Below are positions 1 to 9,564 of a stretch of DNA of 31,188 nucleotides, piece by piece (position 1 is the first letter of the stretch; the number at the start of each line of letters is the position of its first letter). The stretch lies in NCBI GenBank assembly GCA_021837545.1, contig JAKBFR010000018.1, positions 1-31,188 on the forward strand. The letters are read 5' to 3'. The DNA is from Bacillota bacterium. Lineage in GTDB: Bacteria > Bacillota_A > Clostridia > Clostridiales > Clostridiaceae. A model generated the notes under the pieces. The model was not told the origin of the DNA. It saw only the letters and a list, made by a program, of their open reading frames with translations, and searched no databases. Both the position numbers and the translations under genes were made by a program.

Positions 1-109
1 TATTCTTATAAATCCATGATAATATTTGCTTACCTCTAAATGTACTTTCACCATTTTCCTTCATCCATACTTTAAGTTCATCTAAAGTATAGTCTAGTAA
101 ATTGTTCAT
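1..109 (-). CDS. rlmN: 23S rRNA/tRNA adenine-C2 methyltransferase RlmN, N-terminal fragment
   Basis: Only the first 36 or so codons are in the window; the gene runs off the left edge. The visible protein begins [16 protein letters not shown] and continues through [13 protein letters not shown], which is the typical RlmN N-terminal accessory domain. The radical-SAM cysteines lie outside the window. RlmN methylates A2503 of 23S rRNA and A37 of some tRNAs. The ATG at 109 is preceded by a GGTGGAG ribosome binding site. The gene follows rsmB by 14 bases, the same order as in Bacillus and other Firmicutes, so it is probably the distal part of the priA-def-fmt-yugP-rsmB group. Confidence 0.9.
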   Translation of the reverse strand, partial: MNNLLDYTLDELKVWMKENGESTFRGKQILSWIYKN

Positions 110-123
110 TACTCCACCTACTA

Positions 124-1440
124 TTATCTTTTTTCTAGTTTTGCCACAAAAAATCCATCCATACTTTCATTTGGCATAATAGTTAAAGAACCATTTCTAT
201 TGTAAACTAAGTTATCTTGCTTACCAATAAAGATTTTCTTAATTGTACAATCTTTATGATTGCTAATAAACCAGTCAATATTTTCTTCATTTTCTTCTTT
301 ATTTAATGTACAAGTTGAATATATCATTATTCCACCATTTTTTAAATATTGCCATGCATTTTCCATTATGTCTCTTTGAACAGGTATGACATTTTTTAAG
401 TCATTTCTAGTCTTATTCCATTTTATCTCTGGTTTTTTTCTTATTATACCAATTCCTGAACATGGAACGTCTAATAAAATTCTATCGCTACATCCAATTA
501 ACTCACTGTTTAATTTAGTTGCGTCATTTGTGTTAACTTCAACATTAGTTAACCCTAATCTTTCACAGTTTTCTTTTATTAATCCAAGCTTAGACTCATG
601 AAGATCAAAAGCTAATACTTTTCCAGTATTTCGAAGTATTTCTGCTATATGAGTAGTTTTTCCACCTGGTGCACTGCATAAATCTATAACTGTCATTCCT
701 TCTTCTAATTCTAATAAAGGTGCTATAATCATTGCACTTTCATCTTGAACTGTAATCTTTCCTTCATTAAAAAGAGGATTATTTTCTATAGATTTTCCGC
801 CTTTAATTGAAATTGCTTCTGGGCAAACAGCACCTTCTTCAACTTCATATTCAAGTGTTTCTAATTCTTCAAAAGCTTCATCATAATCTGCTTTAATTTC
901 ATTTACCCTAACGCTAACTTGTGGAATTGCATTTAAGCCTGACATTATTTTCTTAGATATTGGTTCGCCATATTGCTTTATTAAAAGTCTTATCATCCAA
1001 GGTTCAAATGAAAATTTATATGCATATTCATCAATTTTATTTCCCGGAACCTCAATATCATCTGGATTCTTAGTGAAATTTCTAAGTATTCCATTTACTA
1101 ATTTTGAATCACCTTCTGATATTGCTTTTGCTTCTTCTACCGCTTCATTACAAGCAGCATAGCTTGGTATTTTATCTAAAAAATTCATTTGATATATTGC
1201 TACTCTTAAAATATTTAAAGTATCTTTATTCATTAATTTTATATCTTTTACAAAGTTAGAAATTATAATATCTAATGTTTTTCTTCTTCTTAAAACTCCA
1301 TATACAATTTCAGTTAGTAATGCTTTATCTTTATCGCTTAATTCTGATTCATTTAGTTCTTTTGATAGTATTATATTAGAATACGCTCCTTCATTTAAAA
1401 CTCTATCTAATACTTTTACTGCTAATTCTCTACAATTCAT
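124..1440 (-). CDS. rsmB: 16S rRNA cytosine-967 C5-methyltransferase RsmB
   Basis: This 438-residue protein is full length for RsmB (Sun/Fmu family), which methylates C967 of 16S rRNA using S-adenosylmethionine. Residues 1-130 form the NusB-like RNA-binding domain. The SAM-binding motif I ([10 protein letters not shown]) is at about 253-262. The two conserved cysteines of the m5C methyltransferases are both present: DVPCSG with C327, and STCT with C377. The start at 1440 gives the expected [11 protein letters not shown] beginning. It follows the zinc peptidase gene by 14 bases and precedes rlmN by 14 bases, which indicates co-transcription. Confidence 0.96.
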   Translation of the reverse strand: MNCRELAVKVLDRVLNEGAYSNIILSKELNESELSDKDKALLTEIVYGVLRRRKTLDIIISNFVKDIKLMNKDTLNILRVAIYQMNFLDKIPSYAACNEAVEEAKAISEGDSKLVNGILRNFTKNPDDIEVPGNKIDEYAYKFSFEPWMIRLLIKQYGEPISKKIMSGLNAIPQVSVRVNEIKADYDEAFEELETLEYEVEEGAVCPEAISIKGGKSIENNPLFNEGKITVQDESAMIIAPLLELEEGMTVIDLCSAPGGKTTHIAEILRNTGKVLAFDLHESKLGLIKENCERLGLTNVEVNTNDATKLNSELIGCSDRILLDVPCSGIGIIRKKPEIKWNKTRNDLKNVIPVQRDIMENAWQYLKNGGIMIYSTCTLNKEENEENIDWFISNHKDCTIKKIFIGKQDNLVYNRNGSLTIMPNESMDGFFVAKLEKR

Positions 1441-1454
1441 ATTCTACCTCTTCT

Positions 1455-2144
1455 TCAATCGTCTCTATTGCTAATTGCAATGAGTCTTATTAATTGTGAT
1501 ATTGCCATTAATGTTGCTGCTACGTACGTCATTGCTGCCGCATCTAAAACTTTTTGCGCGTTCTTTGTTTCATCTCCATATAAAATTCCTCTTGATTTTA
1601 ATATATTTAAAGCTCTAGTGGAAGCATCAAATTCAACTGGTAATGTTATTAATTGAAACACTACTACTGCTGAAAACAAAACAATTCCGAGCATTGTAAG
1701 TCCTTTAAACCCCAGTAATACTCCTATAAGGAATAGTATCCAAGATATCTTTGAACTAATATTTACAACAGGTACTATTGAATTTCTTATGGTTAACGGT
1801 TTATATTTTTCTTTATGCTGAAGTGCATGACCGACTTCATGAGCTGCTATTCCTGCTGAAGATATAGTTCCACCAGCATAAACATCTGGAGATAGTCTAA
1901 GTATTCTACTTGAAGGATCATAATGATCACCAAGTTTAGTATTTACGACTTCTATTCTAACATCAGAGAGTCCTGCGGTGTCTAACATCATTCTTGCAAC
2001 TTGCTGTCCAGTATATCCATTTATAGTTCTAACTTTACTGTATTTACTATAAGTACCATCAACTTTATTTTGTGCCCAAAATGAAATTATTATTGCTGGA
2101 ATTAATATTATCATTGTAGGATCAAAAAATGAATAAAAAGGCAT
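1455..2144 (-). CDS. yugP: membrane zinc metallopeptidase, YugP family
   Basis: The protein has 229 residues and belongs to the Zn_peptidase_2/YugP family. The zinc-binding HEVGH motif (H102, E103, H106) sits in AAHEVGHALQH. Hydrophobic segments near residues 10-24, about 135-165 and the C-terminus suggest an integral membrane protein with its active site at the membrane face. The physiological substrate of YugP is not established. The gene is inserted between fmt and rsmB, which are adjacent in Bacillus subtilis but often carry this gene between them in clostridia. An ATG start is preceded by a GGAGGG site. The family assignment is firm; the function is only general protease. Confidence 0.9.
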   Translation of the reverse strand: MPFYSFFDPTMIILIPAIIISFWAQNKVDGTYSKYSKVRTINGYTGQQVARMMLDTAGLSDVRIEVVNTKLGDHYDPSSRILRLSPDVYAGGTISSAGIAAHEVGHALQHKEKYKPLTIRNSIVPVVNISSKISWILFLIGVLLGFKGLTMLGIVLFSAVVVFQLITLPVEFDASTRALNILKSRGILYGDETKNAQKVLDAAAMTYVAATLMAISQLIRLIAISNRDD

Positions 2145-2158
2145 TTTACATCCCTCCG

Positions 2159-3085
2159 TTATCCTAAAATTATATTCTTATCTATTTCATGTCCATTTAT
2201 ATATTGTTCTATGGTTAATGGCTTACCATTTGGAAATTGTACTTTTTTTATAATAAGTACACCTTCTTTACATGCAACCTTTATACCATTTTTGCTTACA
2301 TCTATAATTGTTCCAGGTTCCTTTGAATTCTCTTCATCTAAAGATTCTGTTTCATATATCTTCATTCTTTCATCCTTATAATCAGTATAAGCAATAGGCC
2401 AAGGATTTAAACCTCTTACTAAATTATGAATTTCCATTGAACTTTTATTCCAATTTATATTTGCAAGGTCTTTGTCTAACATTTTCGCGTAAAAAGTTTC
2501 TCCTTCTTGTTTTTGTAAAACTACACTTTCATTTGCAATACCTTCTATACTTTTAACTAAAAGATCTGCTCCTCGTACCATTAATATATCATGTAATTCT
2601 CCAGTTGTCATATAATTAGTAATTTCAACTTCATCTTTTAGAATCATATCTCCTGTATCTAATCCTACATCCATAAGCATTGTAGTATTCCCAGATACCT
2701 TTTCACCATTTATTATTACCCAATTTAACGGTGCAGCACCTCTATACATAGGTAGTAATGATGCATGAAGATTTATGCATCCATACTTAGGTATATCTAG
2801 TATTTCTTTAGTCAGAATTTGTCCAAATGCTACAACTATTATAAAATCAGGTTTCAATTCTTTTAATTTTTCAATTAAATTTAGATCTTCTTTAATTTTT
2901 ATAGGTTGATATATTGGAATCCCATGTTTTAATGCTTCTTCTTTAACAGCCGAATATGCCATCTTTTTGCCTCTACCTTTTGGTTTATCTGGTTGAGTTA
3001 ATACGGCAGTAACATCATATTCTTCAATTAATCTTTTTAAAGAAGGAACTGCAAAATCAGGAGTACCCATAAATATTATGTTCAT
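2159..3085 (-). CDS. fmt: methionyl-tRNA formyltransferase
   Basis: Fmt transfers the formyl group of 10-formyl-THF to initiator Met-tRNA. The 308-residue length is typical. The N-terminal hydrolase domain carries the catalytic signature, with [16 protein letters not shown] at about 104-119 and GLDTGDM at about 141-147. The C-terminal OB-fold tRNA-binding domain follows from about residue 205 ([10 protein letters not shown]). The ATG start gives the family N-terminus [16 protein letters not shown]. It lies directly downstream of def, the enzyme that later removes the formyl group, which is the standard arrangement. Confidence 0.97.
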   Translation of the reverse strand: MNIIFMGTPDFAVPSLKRLIEEYDVTAVLTQPDKPKGRGKKMAYSAVKEEALKHGIPIYQPIKIKEDLNLIEKLKELKPDFIIVVAFGQILTKEILDIPKYGCINLHASLLPMYRGAAPLNWVIINGEKVSGNTTMLMDVGLDTGDMILKDEVEITNYMTTGELHDILMVRGADLLVKSIEGIANESVVLQKQEGETFYAKMLDKDLANINWNKSSMEIHNLVRGLNPWPIAYTDYKDERMKIYETESLDEENSKEPGTIIDVSKNGIKVACKEGVLIIKKVQFPNGKPLTIEQYINGHEIDKNIILG

Positions 3086-3107
3086 TCTGTTTTTCTCCTG
3101 TCATTAT

Positions 3108-3548
3108 TTATTTTTTTACTCTGTCAATAAATAAAGTTCCATTTAAATGATCGTATTCATGCAAAATAGCTCTAGCAAGAAGTTCTTCTGCTTCGATTTC
3201 AAATTTTTCACCTTTTTCGTTTAGAGCTATTGCTTTAACGTAATTAGGTCTCATAACTTCTTCTGTTTCTCCTGGTAGACTTAGGCAGCCTTCTTCATCT
3301 GTTTGTGAGCCACTTGTTTCTAGTATTTCAGGGTTTATAAATACTAATGGACCTTCTCCAATATCTATAACAAACAATCTCTTTAATATTCCAACCTGTG
3401 GTGCTGCGAGACCAACTCCATCAGCTTCGTACATTGTTTCCTTCATATCTTCAATTAAAGTTAATATTCTTTCATCTACTCCATTAACTTCTCTACACTT
3501 CTTTCTTAATACGTCGTCTCCAAATTTTCTTATATTTCTTAAAGCCAT
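3108..3548 (-). CDS. def: peptide deformylase
   Basis: Def removes the N-formyl group from nascent proteins. All three active-site motifs are intact: GVGLAAPQ at 44-51, EGCLSLP with metal ligand C88, and HEYDH with H130, E131 and H134. At 146 residues it is the short type-1 form, not the longer type-2 enzyme of Bacillus or Staphylococcus. It sits between priA and fmt with gaps of 14 and 22 bases, indicating one transcript. Confidence 0.97.
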   Translation of the reverse strand: MALRNIRKFGDDVLRKKCREVNGVDERILTLIEDMKETMYEADGVGLAAPQVGILKRLFVIDIGEGPLVFINPEILETSGSQTDEEGCLSLPGETEEVMRPNYVKAIALNEKGEKFEIEAEELLARAILHEYDHLNGTLFIDRVKK

Positions 3549-3562
3549 ACTTAATCTTCCCC

Positions 3563-5776
3563 CTACATCATATTATTAGGATTAATATCTATACTAATCC
3601 TTATTTCATTATATACACTCTTATTTAATAGATAAAGTGTATCTTTCACTTTTTCACAAAACTCATCATCAAAATTTCCTTTTATTATTATTTGCCATCT
3701 ATAATTTTCCTTCAACTTAGTAATAATACAAGGGACTGGTCCAAGTATAGTTAAGTCTTCTATTACTAATTTTTTCAAATTTCCTTCTAAAGTATACATG
3801 AAATTTTTTAGTTTTTCTTCAAATTTTGAAGAACCATTAATTAATAATATTTTACCAAAAGGAGGATTCCCCATCAACCTTCTGATGCTTATTTCTTCTT
3901 TAAATAGAGCTTCATAATCTTCTTCTTTAGCGTATTTTAAGCTATAGTGATTTGGTGTGTAACTTTGAACAATCACTTTGCCTTCTTCTTCACCACGACC
4001 CGCTCTTCCTGCAACTTGAGTTATTATTTGATACGTTCTTTCAGAAGCTCTATAGTCTGGTAAATTCAAAGACATATCAGCGGCCAGCACCCCTACTAAA
4101 GTAACATTTTTAAAATCTAATCCTTTTGACACCATTTGAGTTCCTATTAGAATATCTGCTTCTCCATTTTTAAATGAGTTATAAATGGACTCATGAGAAT
4201 TTTTGTGTCTAGTTGTATCTACATCCATTCTTAATACTTTTGCACTCGGAAAATATTTTTTCACTTCTAATTCAACTCTCTCTGTCCCTGCCCCAAAAAA
4301 TTTTACATATTTACTATTGCATTTTGGACACACTTTACTAACTTTTTCTGCTCTTCCACAATAATGACATATTAAATATCCATTCTTATGATACGTCATA
4401 GAAACATCACATTCCGGACACTTAAATACATATCCACAGCTTCTACATGATATAAAGGTGGAATAACCTCTTCTATTTAAAAATAAAATTACTTGTTTTT
4501 TATTTTTTAAAGTTATATCAATTTCCTCGAAAAGTCTTTTGCTGAATAAAGAAAGATTTCTATTTTTCAATTCTTCTCTCATATCTATTATTTGCATTTC
4601 AGGCATTTTATTCCCATTAACTCGATTTTTCATTTCTATTAATTTATATTCACCTTTAAGTGCTTTATAATAACTTTCAATGCTTGGAGTCGCTGATCCT
4701 AAAACTAATTTACAATTTTTAAGTTCACATATAAATTCACTTACTTCTCTAGTGTGATATTTAGGATTATGTTCTGATTTATAAGTATTTTCGTGTTCTT
4801 CATCAATTATTATAAGTCCAAGGTTTTGTAGCGGTAAAAATAATGCACTCCTTGCCCCTATAACTAATTTAGCTTTTCCAGTCTTCACTCTATACCATTC
4901 ATCAAATCTTTCTCCATCACTTAGTCTACTATGAAATAATGCTACATCTTCTCCAAATCTCCCTTTAAATCTCTCAATCATTTGAGGCGTCAATGAAATT
5001 TCTGGCACCAAAACAATTGCACTTTTATCTTGATTTAACACGTCTTGAACGAGTCTCATATATACTTCTGTTTTTCCAGAACCGGTAACACCCTTTATAA
5101 GGAATTTTAACTTTGGTTCATTCAAAATAGTATTTAAACAATTCTCTTGTTCTTCGTTTAATACCTTATTATTATCATTTTCATATTTACGAGTATTATA
5201 TCTAAAAACTACTTGTTCTTCCACTTTTAAGATATCTTTTTCTATAAGCTTATTTAATGAATATAAAGAAAATCCATCATTATCTGTAACTTCTGCTTTA
5301 GTATACACTGCATTATTATTAGCTATGAAGTTATATAGATTTACGTAATTTTCTTTTTTGAGTTCATCTACATTTATTTCTTTATTAATAGATATTACCT
5401 TTTTCTTTTTATTCTTTGAACCTTTCATAATACCAACTGGAATCATAAGACGAACAGCATCAATAAATTTACAAAGATACTTCTTTCTCAGAAACTCAAT
5501 CATTGTAATATCTTCTTTAGTTAATATCGCCTCATCATCACATAAATTTAAAATATCTTTTACCTTATAATTAAAATTTATACACTCATCTTGCAATAAT
5601 GCATATACGAATCCTTCTACTGGTTTACTTCGTTGTCCAAAAGGAACCTTAACTCTAAATCCTATATCTATATTTTCCATAAGTTCATAAGGCACTTTGT
5701 ATGTAAATGGCCTATCTATCTCTAAGGCATCACTGTTTATAATTATTTCAGCATACATAATTTTTGCATCTACCAC
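3563..5776 (-). CDS. priA: primosomal replication-restart helicase PriA
   Basis: PriA is the 3'-to-5' superfamily-2 helicase that reloads the replisome at stalled forks. The protein shows an N-terminal DNA-binding domain, Walker A in KGVTGSGKTEVY, the DEEH box, and a zinc module with eight cysteines between helicase lobes (CRSCGYVFKCPEC and CHYCGRAEKVSKVCPKC). The GTG at 5776 gives 737 residues, but it overlaps the AAGGTGG site (5773-5779). The in-frame ATG at 5758 (MYAEIIINS, like homologues) is therefore the likelier start, although its spacing of about 14 bases is long. The leader upstream carries seven tandem 7-bp repeats. Confidence 0.96.
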   Translation of the reverse strand: MVDAKIMYAEIIINSDALEIDRPFTYKVPYELMENIDIGFRVKVPFGQRSKPVEGFVYALLQDECINFNYKVKDILNLCDDEAILTKEDITMIEFLRKKYLCKFIDAVRLMIPVGIMKGSKNKKKKVISINKEINVDELKKENYVNLYNFIANNNAVYTKAEVTDNDGFSLYSLNKLIEKDILKVEEQVVFRYNTRKYENDNNKVLNEEQENCLNTILNEPKLKFLIKGVTGSGKTEVYMRLVQDVLNQDKSAIVLVPEISLTPQMIERFKGRFGEDVALFHSRLSDGERFDEWYRVKTGKAKLVIGARSALFLPLQNLGLIIIDEEHENTYKSEHNPKYHTREVSEFICELKNCKLVLGSATPSIESYYKALKGEYKLIEMKNRVNGNKMPEMQIIDMREELKNRNLSLFSKRLFEEIDITLKNKKQVILFLNRRGYSTFISCRSCGYVFKCPECDVSMTYHKNGYLICHYCGRAEKVSKVCPKCNSKYVKFFGAGTERVELEVKKYFPSAKVLRMDVDTTRHKNSHESIYNSFKNGEADILIGTQMVSKGLDFKNVTLVGVLAADMSLNLPDYRASERTYQIITQVAGRAGRGEEEGKVIVQSYTPNHYSLKYAKEEDYEALFKEEISIRRLMGNPPFGKILLINGSSKFEEKLKNFMYTLEGNLKKLVIEDLTILGPVPCIITKLKENYRWQIIIKGNFDDEFCEKVKDTLYLLNKSVYNEIRISIDINPNNMM

Positions 5777-5795
5777 CTTACGCCCAATTTTTCCA

Positions 5796-5844
5796 ATGTT
5801 TAATGTTTAATGTTTAATGTTTAATGTTTAATGTTTAATGTTTA
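5796..5844. repeat. seven tandem copies of a 7-bp unit in the priA leader
   Basis: Plus-strand ATGTTTA occurs seven times perfectly in a row (TAAACAT on the priA strand). The array lies about 20 bases upstream of the priA ribosome binding site and just downstream of a possible -10 hexamer (TATAAT on the minus strand, 5849-5854), so it would be transcribed. No unit is degenerate, which suggests recent slippage. Confidence 0.95.
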
Positions 5845-6000
5845 AATAATTATATCATAATACTAAAATAATTCATTATTTATAACATAATGCTAAACTT
5901 CCATAAAAATTATTTTTTAATTTGAATTTAAACATTAATACTTTGATGTTCTTTTCACACTTTACTGTTTACATCACAAAAACTTCATTAATACTAATAA

Positions 6001-6025
6001 AGAAGCGCAAATTTCTAGCGCTTCT
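6001..6025 (-). terminator. intrinsic terminator overlapping the coaBC stop codon
   Basis: The 8-bp arms AGAAGCGC (6001-6008) and GCGCTTCT (6018-6025) flank a 9-base loop. On the minus strand the stem is followed by a weak U-rich run. The coaBC stop codon (6015-6017) lies in the loop. The hairpin would end the yicC-coaBC transcript and separate it from priA. Confidence 0.6.
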
Positions 6026-7199
6026 CAAAAATAATATCAAATAAATTACTTGCAATTTTTTCTTTACTCATCTTATCTAGCTGTATTTCTTTTCCTTCTT
6101 TCGATAAGATTATTACTTTATTATCTTCTGAGGCAAAACCAGTATCACTTGCAGTTATATCATTTGCTACAATATAATCTAAATTCTTTCTTTGAAGTTT
6201 AAGTCTAGCATTTTCTTTTAAATTTTGACTTTCAGCTGCAAACCCTACTAAAATTTGCTTTTCTTTTTTATTTCCAAGTTCCATTAAAATATCATTATCG
6301 CGAGTGAATTCTATACCTAAATCTCCTTCGCCTTTTTTTATCTTTTGGGTACTATAATTTTTAGGTTTATAATCAGCAACAGCTGCTGATTTAATTACTA
6401 TATCTGCATCTTCAAATCGCTTTATAACTTCATTTTTCATTTCTTCGTTAGTTAAAACTTTAACAACATTAATGTTCTTAGGAACCTCTAGAGATGTAGG
6501 TCCAGTGATTAAAGTTACATTAGCGCCCCTATTTCGTGCTTCTTTAGCTATTGCATAACCCATTTTCCCAGTTGATCTATTTGTTATAAATCTAACTGGA
6601 TCTATAGGTGCTATTGTTGGTCCTGCTGTTACAATAACGTTTTTGTTTAACAAATCTTTTTTTTCATAAAGTTCCATTAAAACTCTATCTACTATAACTT
6701 CTGGACTTTCAAGTTTTCCTTTTCCACTTGTTCCACAAGCAAGTCTACCTTCTGCTGGATCTATAAATTCATATCCAAAAGATTTAAGCTTTTTAATGTT
6801 ATCTTGCACTATAGGATTTTCATACATATTTGTATTCATTGCAGGTGCAAAAATAACCTTAGCTTTTGTTGCCATTATTGTAGTTGAAAGCATATCATCA
6901 GCTATTCCATTTGCAACCTTTCCTATTATATTAGCAGTAGCAGGTGCTACTAAAAACACATCTGCTTTTTCTGCTAAACTTATATGTTGAATTTCAAAGG
7001 CTTTTGGTTCTGTAAACATATCACATGTAACCATATTTTGACTTAGAGATTGAAAAGAAAGTGGTGTTACAAATTTAGTAGCTGACTCTGTCATAATAAC
7101 ATTAACATTAACACCTTTTTTTATAAGTAAACTTACAATTTCCAAGGCTTTATATGCTGCAACGCCTCCACTTACTCCTATAACTACATTTCTGTTCAT
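6015..7199 (-). CDS. coaBC: bifunctional phosphopantothenoylcysteine synthetase/decarboxylase
   Basis: CoaBC performs two steps of coenzyme A synthesis: CTP-dependent coupling of cysteine to 4'-phosphopantothenate, then FMN-dependent decarboxylation to phosphopantetheine. Residues 1 to about 180 are the flavoprotein decarboxylase (CoaC), with catalytic H72 in QHISLAEKAD, PAMNTNMY at 119-126 and the substrate-clamp cysteine C155 in ACGTSGK. The rest is the CoaB synthetase, with TAGPTIAPIDPVR and NRSTGKMG. The 394-residue length is normal. One base separates it from rpoZ, so it belongs to the yicC-remA-gmk-rpoZ-coaBC operon and is its last gene. Confidence 0.97.
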   Translation of the reverse strand: MNRNVVIGVSGGVAAYKALEIVSLLIKKGVNVNVIMTESATKFVTPLSFQSLSQNMVTCDMFTEPKAFEIQHISLAEKADVFLVAPATANIIGKVANGIADDMLSTTIMATKAKVIFAPAMNTNMYENPIVQDNIKKLKSFGYEFIDPAEGRLACGTSGKGKLESPEVIVDRVLMELYEKKDLLNKNVIVTAGPTIAPIDPVRFITNRSTGKMGYAIAKEARNRGANVTLITGPTSLEVPKNINVVKVLTNEEMKNEVIKRFEDADIVIKSAAVADYKPKNYSTQKIKKGEGDLGIEFTRDNDILMELGNKKEKQILVGFAAESQNLKENARLKLQRKNLDYIVANDITASDTGFASEDNKVIILSKEGKEIQLDKMSKEKIASNLFDIIFEKR

Positions 7200-7200
7200 T

Positions 7201-7419
7201 TTATTTACGACCTTCTTCTATAACTTCAAATTCAAATGCATCTTTATCTAATTCATTAATTGCAATTGTTAAAGGTTTGTTTGATTCCACTGAAATTTTA
7301 GCATCAGAACCCTCAATTATTTGTCTAGCTCTCTTTGATGTTAACATTACCAAAGAATATCTATCATGTATTTTTTCTAATAAGTCCACCACTGATGGTT
7401 CAATCATAGAGTTGTTCAT
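7201..7419 (-). CDS. rpoZ: RNA polymerase omega subunit
   Basis: The 72-residue omega subunit helps assemble and stabilise the beta' subunit. The conserved region is seen in PSVVDLLEKIHDRYSLVMLT followed by KRARQI. The ATG at 7419 lies inside the 3' end of gmk, overlapping it by 20 bases, so translation is probably coupled. The gmk-rpoZ-coaBC order is standard for Firmicutes. Confidence 0.95.
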   Translation of the reverse strand: MNNSMIEPSVVDLLEKIHDRYSLVMLTSKRARQIIEGSDAKISVESNKPLTIAINELDKDAFEFEVIEEGRK

Positions 7420-8038
7420 TTATCATGCCCTCCTTTGAATTTAATATACTGTGTTTTATTCTATCTACTCTGCATTTTTCAGCAGATATTATAGCTTCTA
7501 ATTTTTCAACTGCGATCTCAACTTTATCATTTACGACTGCATAATTATATTTAGAAATATAATTTATTTCTTTATATGCAGAATTAAATCTTTTCATTAA
7601 AGATTCTTGAGTTTCGCTTCCTCTATTTATAATTCTTTGTTTTAACTCTTGCATAGATGGCGGAAGTACAAATATAAAAACTCCCTCTTCTGTATTTTCT
7701 TTTACTTTTAATGCACCTTGTATATCTATTTCTAGAATAACATCTTTTCCACTTTCTAATATATCTTCAACATTAGACTTTGGTGTGCCGTAATAGTTAT
7801 CATATACTTCGGCATATTCAAGAAAATCATTAGATTTTATCTTTTCTTCAAAATTTTCTTTAGACATAAAATAGTAATTAATGCCTTCTAATTCTCCTTT
7901 TCGTGGAGCTCGTGTAGTTGCAGATACAGATAAAGCTACATTTTTATTTCTATCCATAAAGCTTTTACATATAGTACCTTTTCCGGCTCCTGATGGTCCT
8001 GATATAACTATTAATAAACCTCTTCCGTCAATTGTCAT
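7400..8038 (-). CDS. gmk: guanylate kinase
   Basis: Gmk phosphorylates GMP or dGMP to the diphosphate. The P-loop GPSGAGKGT is at about 14-22, followed by the GMP-binding residues in TTRAPRKGELEGINYYF. The lid region is GSETQESLMKRF. The 212 residues are full length. The ATG overlaps the remA stop codon by one base (TAATG), a classic coupled junction. Confidence 0.97.
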   Translation of the reverse strand: MTIDGRGLLIVISGPSGAGKGTICKSFMDRNKNVALSVSATTRAPRKGELEGINYYFMSKENFEEKIKSNDFLEYAEVYDNYYGTPKSNVEDILESGKDVILEIDIQGALKVKENTEEGVFIFVLPPSMQELKQRIINRGSETQESLMKRFNSAYKEINYISKYNYAVVNDKVEIAVEKLEAIISAEKCRVDRIKHSILNSKEGMINEQLYD

Positions 8039-8310
8039 TATTCATCAACCTCATCAACTGCTATATCATCTTTAGTTGCTAATCTATGAGCTACCGTTTC
8101 AGGCTGAACTGCTGATAATATAATATGATCACTGTCTGTTATTATAACCGCCCTAGTTCGTCTTCCATAAGTAGCATCTATTAACATCCCTCTGTCTCGT
8201 GCTTCTTGAATAATTCTTTTAATAGGCGCTGATTCTGGGCTCACAATTGCAACTAATCTATTTGCAGAGACTATATTGCCAAAACCTATGTTTATTAACT
8301 TTATTCCCAT
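8038..8310 (-). CDS. remA: RemA/DUF370 regulatory protein
   Basis: The 90-residue protein begins [20 protein letters not shown], the DUF370 (RemA) signature. RemA of Bacillus subtilis is an oligomeric DNA-binding activator of biofilm matrix and osmoprotection genes. Its role in clostridia is not established. The arginine-rich stretch YGRRTRAVI fits nucleic-acid binding. Position between yicC and gmk matches Bacillus. Confidence 0.93.
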   Translation of the reverse strand: MGIKLINIGFGNIVSANRLVAIVSPESAPIKRIIQEARDRGMLIDATYGRRTRAVIITDSDHIILSAVQPETVAHRLATKDDIAVDEVDE

Positions 8311-8323
8311 TTTTTCCTCCTAA

Positions 8324-9205
8324 TTATTCAATATTTTGAACTTGTTCTCTTATTTTTTCAATTGCATTCTTCACTTCTATAACTTTATTAGTCATATCTA
8401 TATCTGTTGATTTAGATGCTATAGTATTAGCTTCTCTATTCATTTCTTGAATTATAAAATCCAATTTCCTTCCAATTGTCTCATTTAAATCCAAAGTACT
8501 CCTCATTTGACTTAGATGGCTTTTTAGTCTAGTTATTTCTTCATCTACAGCTGCCTTATCAGAAAGAATTGCAACTTCAAGGGCTATTCGACTTTCATCT
8601 ATGTCTACTCCAGATAATAATTCACTTAATCTTTCTTCAAGCTTTTTTTTGTAGTTTTTAGGGATGCTATCTGCTACTTTTTCAATTTCCTCAACATATA
8701 TCTCTATTATTTGAAGTTTTGATAAAATATCTTCCTTTAATTTTTCGCCTTCTTTACTTCTCATTTCTTCCATGAGATTAAGAGCTGACTCAATTAATGG
8801 AGAAATTTCATTGAAAATATTATCCAAATCTTCTTCTTGTTCTTCTATATTAATCACATCTGGAAATCTAGCTATTTTTGTTGCAGATATATCATCTATA
8901 ACATTTAATTGCTTTTGTATTTGTTTTAAACATTCATAATAATTCTTAGCTAACTCCATATTTAAAGTTGCTTTTCCAATATCATTCCTGTAATTCTTGT
9001 AATTAATAAAAACATCAACTTTACCTCTATTTAATTTTTTACTAATTATATTTCTTATTTTTTCTTCTAATGCAAGCATCATTCTAGGCATTCTAATATT
9101 TATATCTAAATATCTATGATTTACACTTTTCATTTCTATTGAAAAGCAAGAATCCTTGCCTTCTTCGCTTTGAGCCCTTCCAAAACTAGTCATACTTTTT
9201 ATCAA
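8324..9205 (-). CDS. yicC: YicC/YloC family endoribonuclease
   Basis: The 293-residue protein begins MIKSMTSFGRA, the family signature. It ends with the conserved EMNREANTIASKS region and a C-terminal motif containing VKNAIEKIREQVQN. YicC/YloC proteins are reported as metal-dependent endoribonucleases. The TTG start at 9205 is chosen because an AGGAGGTG site lies 5-7 bases upstream; the next ATG is too far away. It is first in the yicC-remA-gmk-rpoZ-coaBC operon, downstream of a good SigA promoter at 9249-9278. Confidence 0.93.
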   Translation of the reverse strand: MIKSMTSFGRAQSEEGKDSCFSIEMKSVNHRYLDINIRMPRMMLALEEKIRNIISKKLNRGKVDVFINYKNYRNDIGKATLNMELAKNYYECLKQIQKQLNVIDDISATKIARFPDVINIEEQEEDLDNIFNEISPLIESALNLMEEMRSKEGEKLKEDILSKLQIIEIYVEEIEKVADSIPKNYKKKLEERLSELLSGVDIDESRIALEVAILSDKAAVDEEITRLKSHLSQMRSTLDLNETIGRKLDFIIQEMNREANTIASKSTDIDMTNKVIEVKNAIEKIREQVQNIE

Positions 9206-9248
9206 CTTAACACCTCCTTCTAGATAGTTTCACTAATTCAATATACTA

Positions 9249-9278
9249 ATCATAAGTTAAATTGTTGTTTACTGTCAA
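9249..9278 (-). promoter_or_regulatory. SigA-type promoter for the yicC operon
   Basis: On the minus strand TTGACA (9273-9278) and TATGAT (9249-9254) are 18 bp apart. The yicC start is about 43 bases downstream of the -10. Confidence 0.65.
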
Positions 9279-9358
9279 TGTTTTGTTCACATATTGTTAA
9301 CATTTTTTAATTCACAGTTCTTAATGCACAATTTAGATACAATTTTCTACAAAATCGA

Positions 9359-9395
<37 letters not shown>

Positions 9396-9510
9396 AGGAT
9401 GTCATGATATTTCTTATTTGTTCTAATTATTACTAATCCATTCTTGGATTTGTTCATTTATTGTGAATTCTATAAAGTGAAAATCTTATAATTTCCTAGG
9501 AAATAAAAAA

Positions 9511-9549
9511 ATTGCTTAACAACTATTTTCCAAATCATTGTTAAGCAAT
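9511..9549 (-). terminator. strong intrinsic terminator
   Basis: Perfect 12-bp arms ATTGCTTAACAA (9511-9522) and TTGTTAAGCAAT (9538-9549) enclose a 15-base loop. On the minus strand the stem is followed by a T-rich run. It would end the transcript of the PBECR-like gene and/or of the structured element at 9565-9648. Confidence 0.8.
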
Positions 9550-9564
9550 CTCAATTAGTATGAA

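Noticed and set aside
386..601. Plus-strand open frame of 71 codons
   Set aside because: It lies entirely antisense to rsmB, has low-complexity hydrophobic sequence and no ribosome site.
5796..5844. CRISPR array
   Set aside because: Units are 7 bp, contiguous and without spacers, and no cas genes are present.
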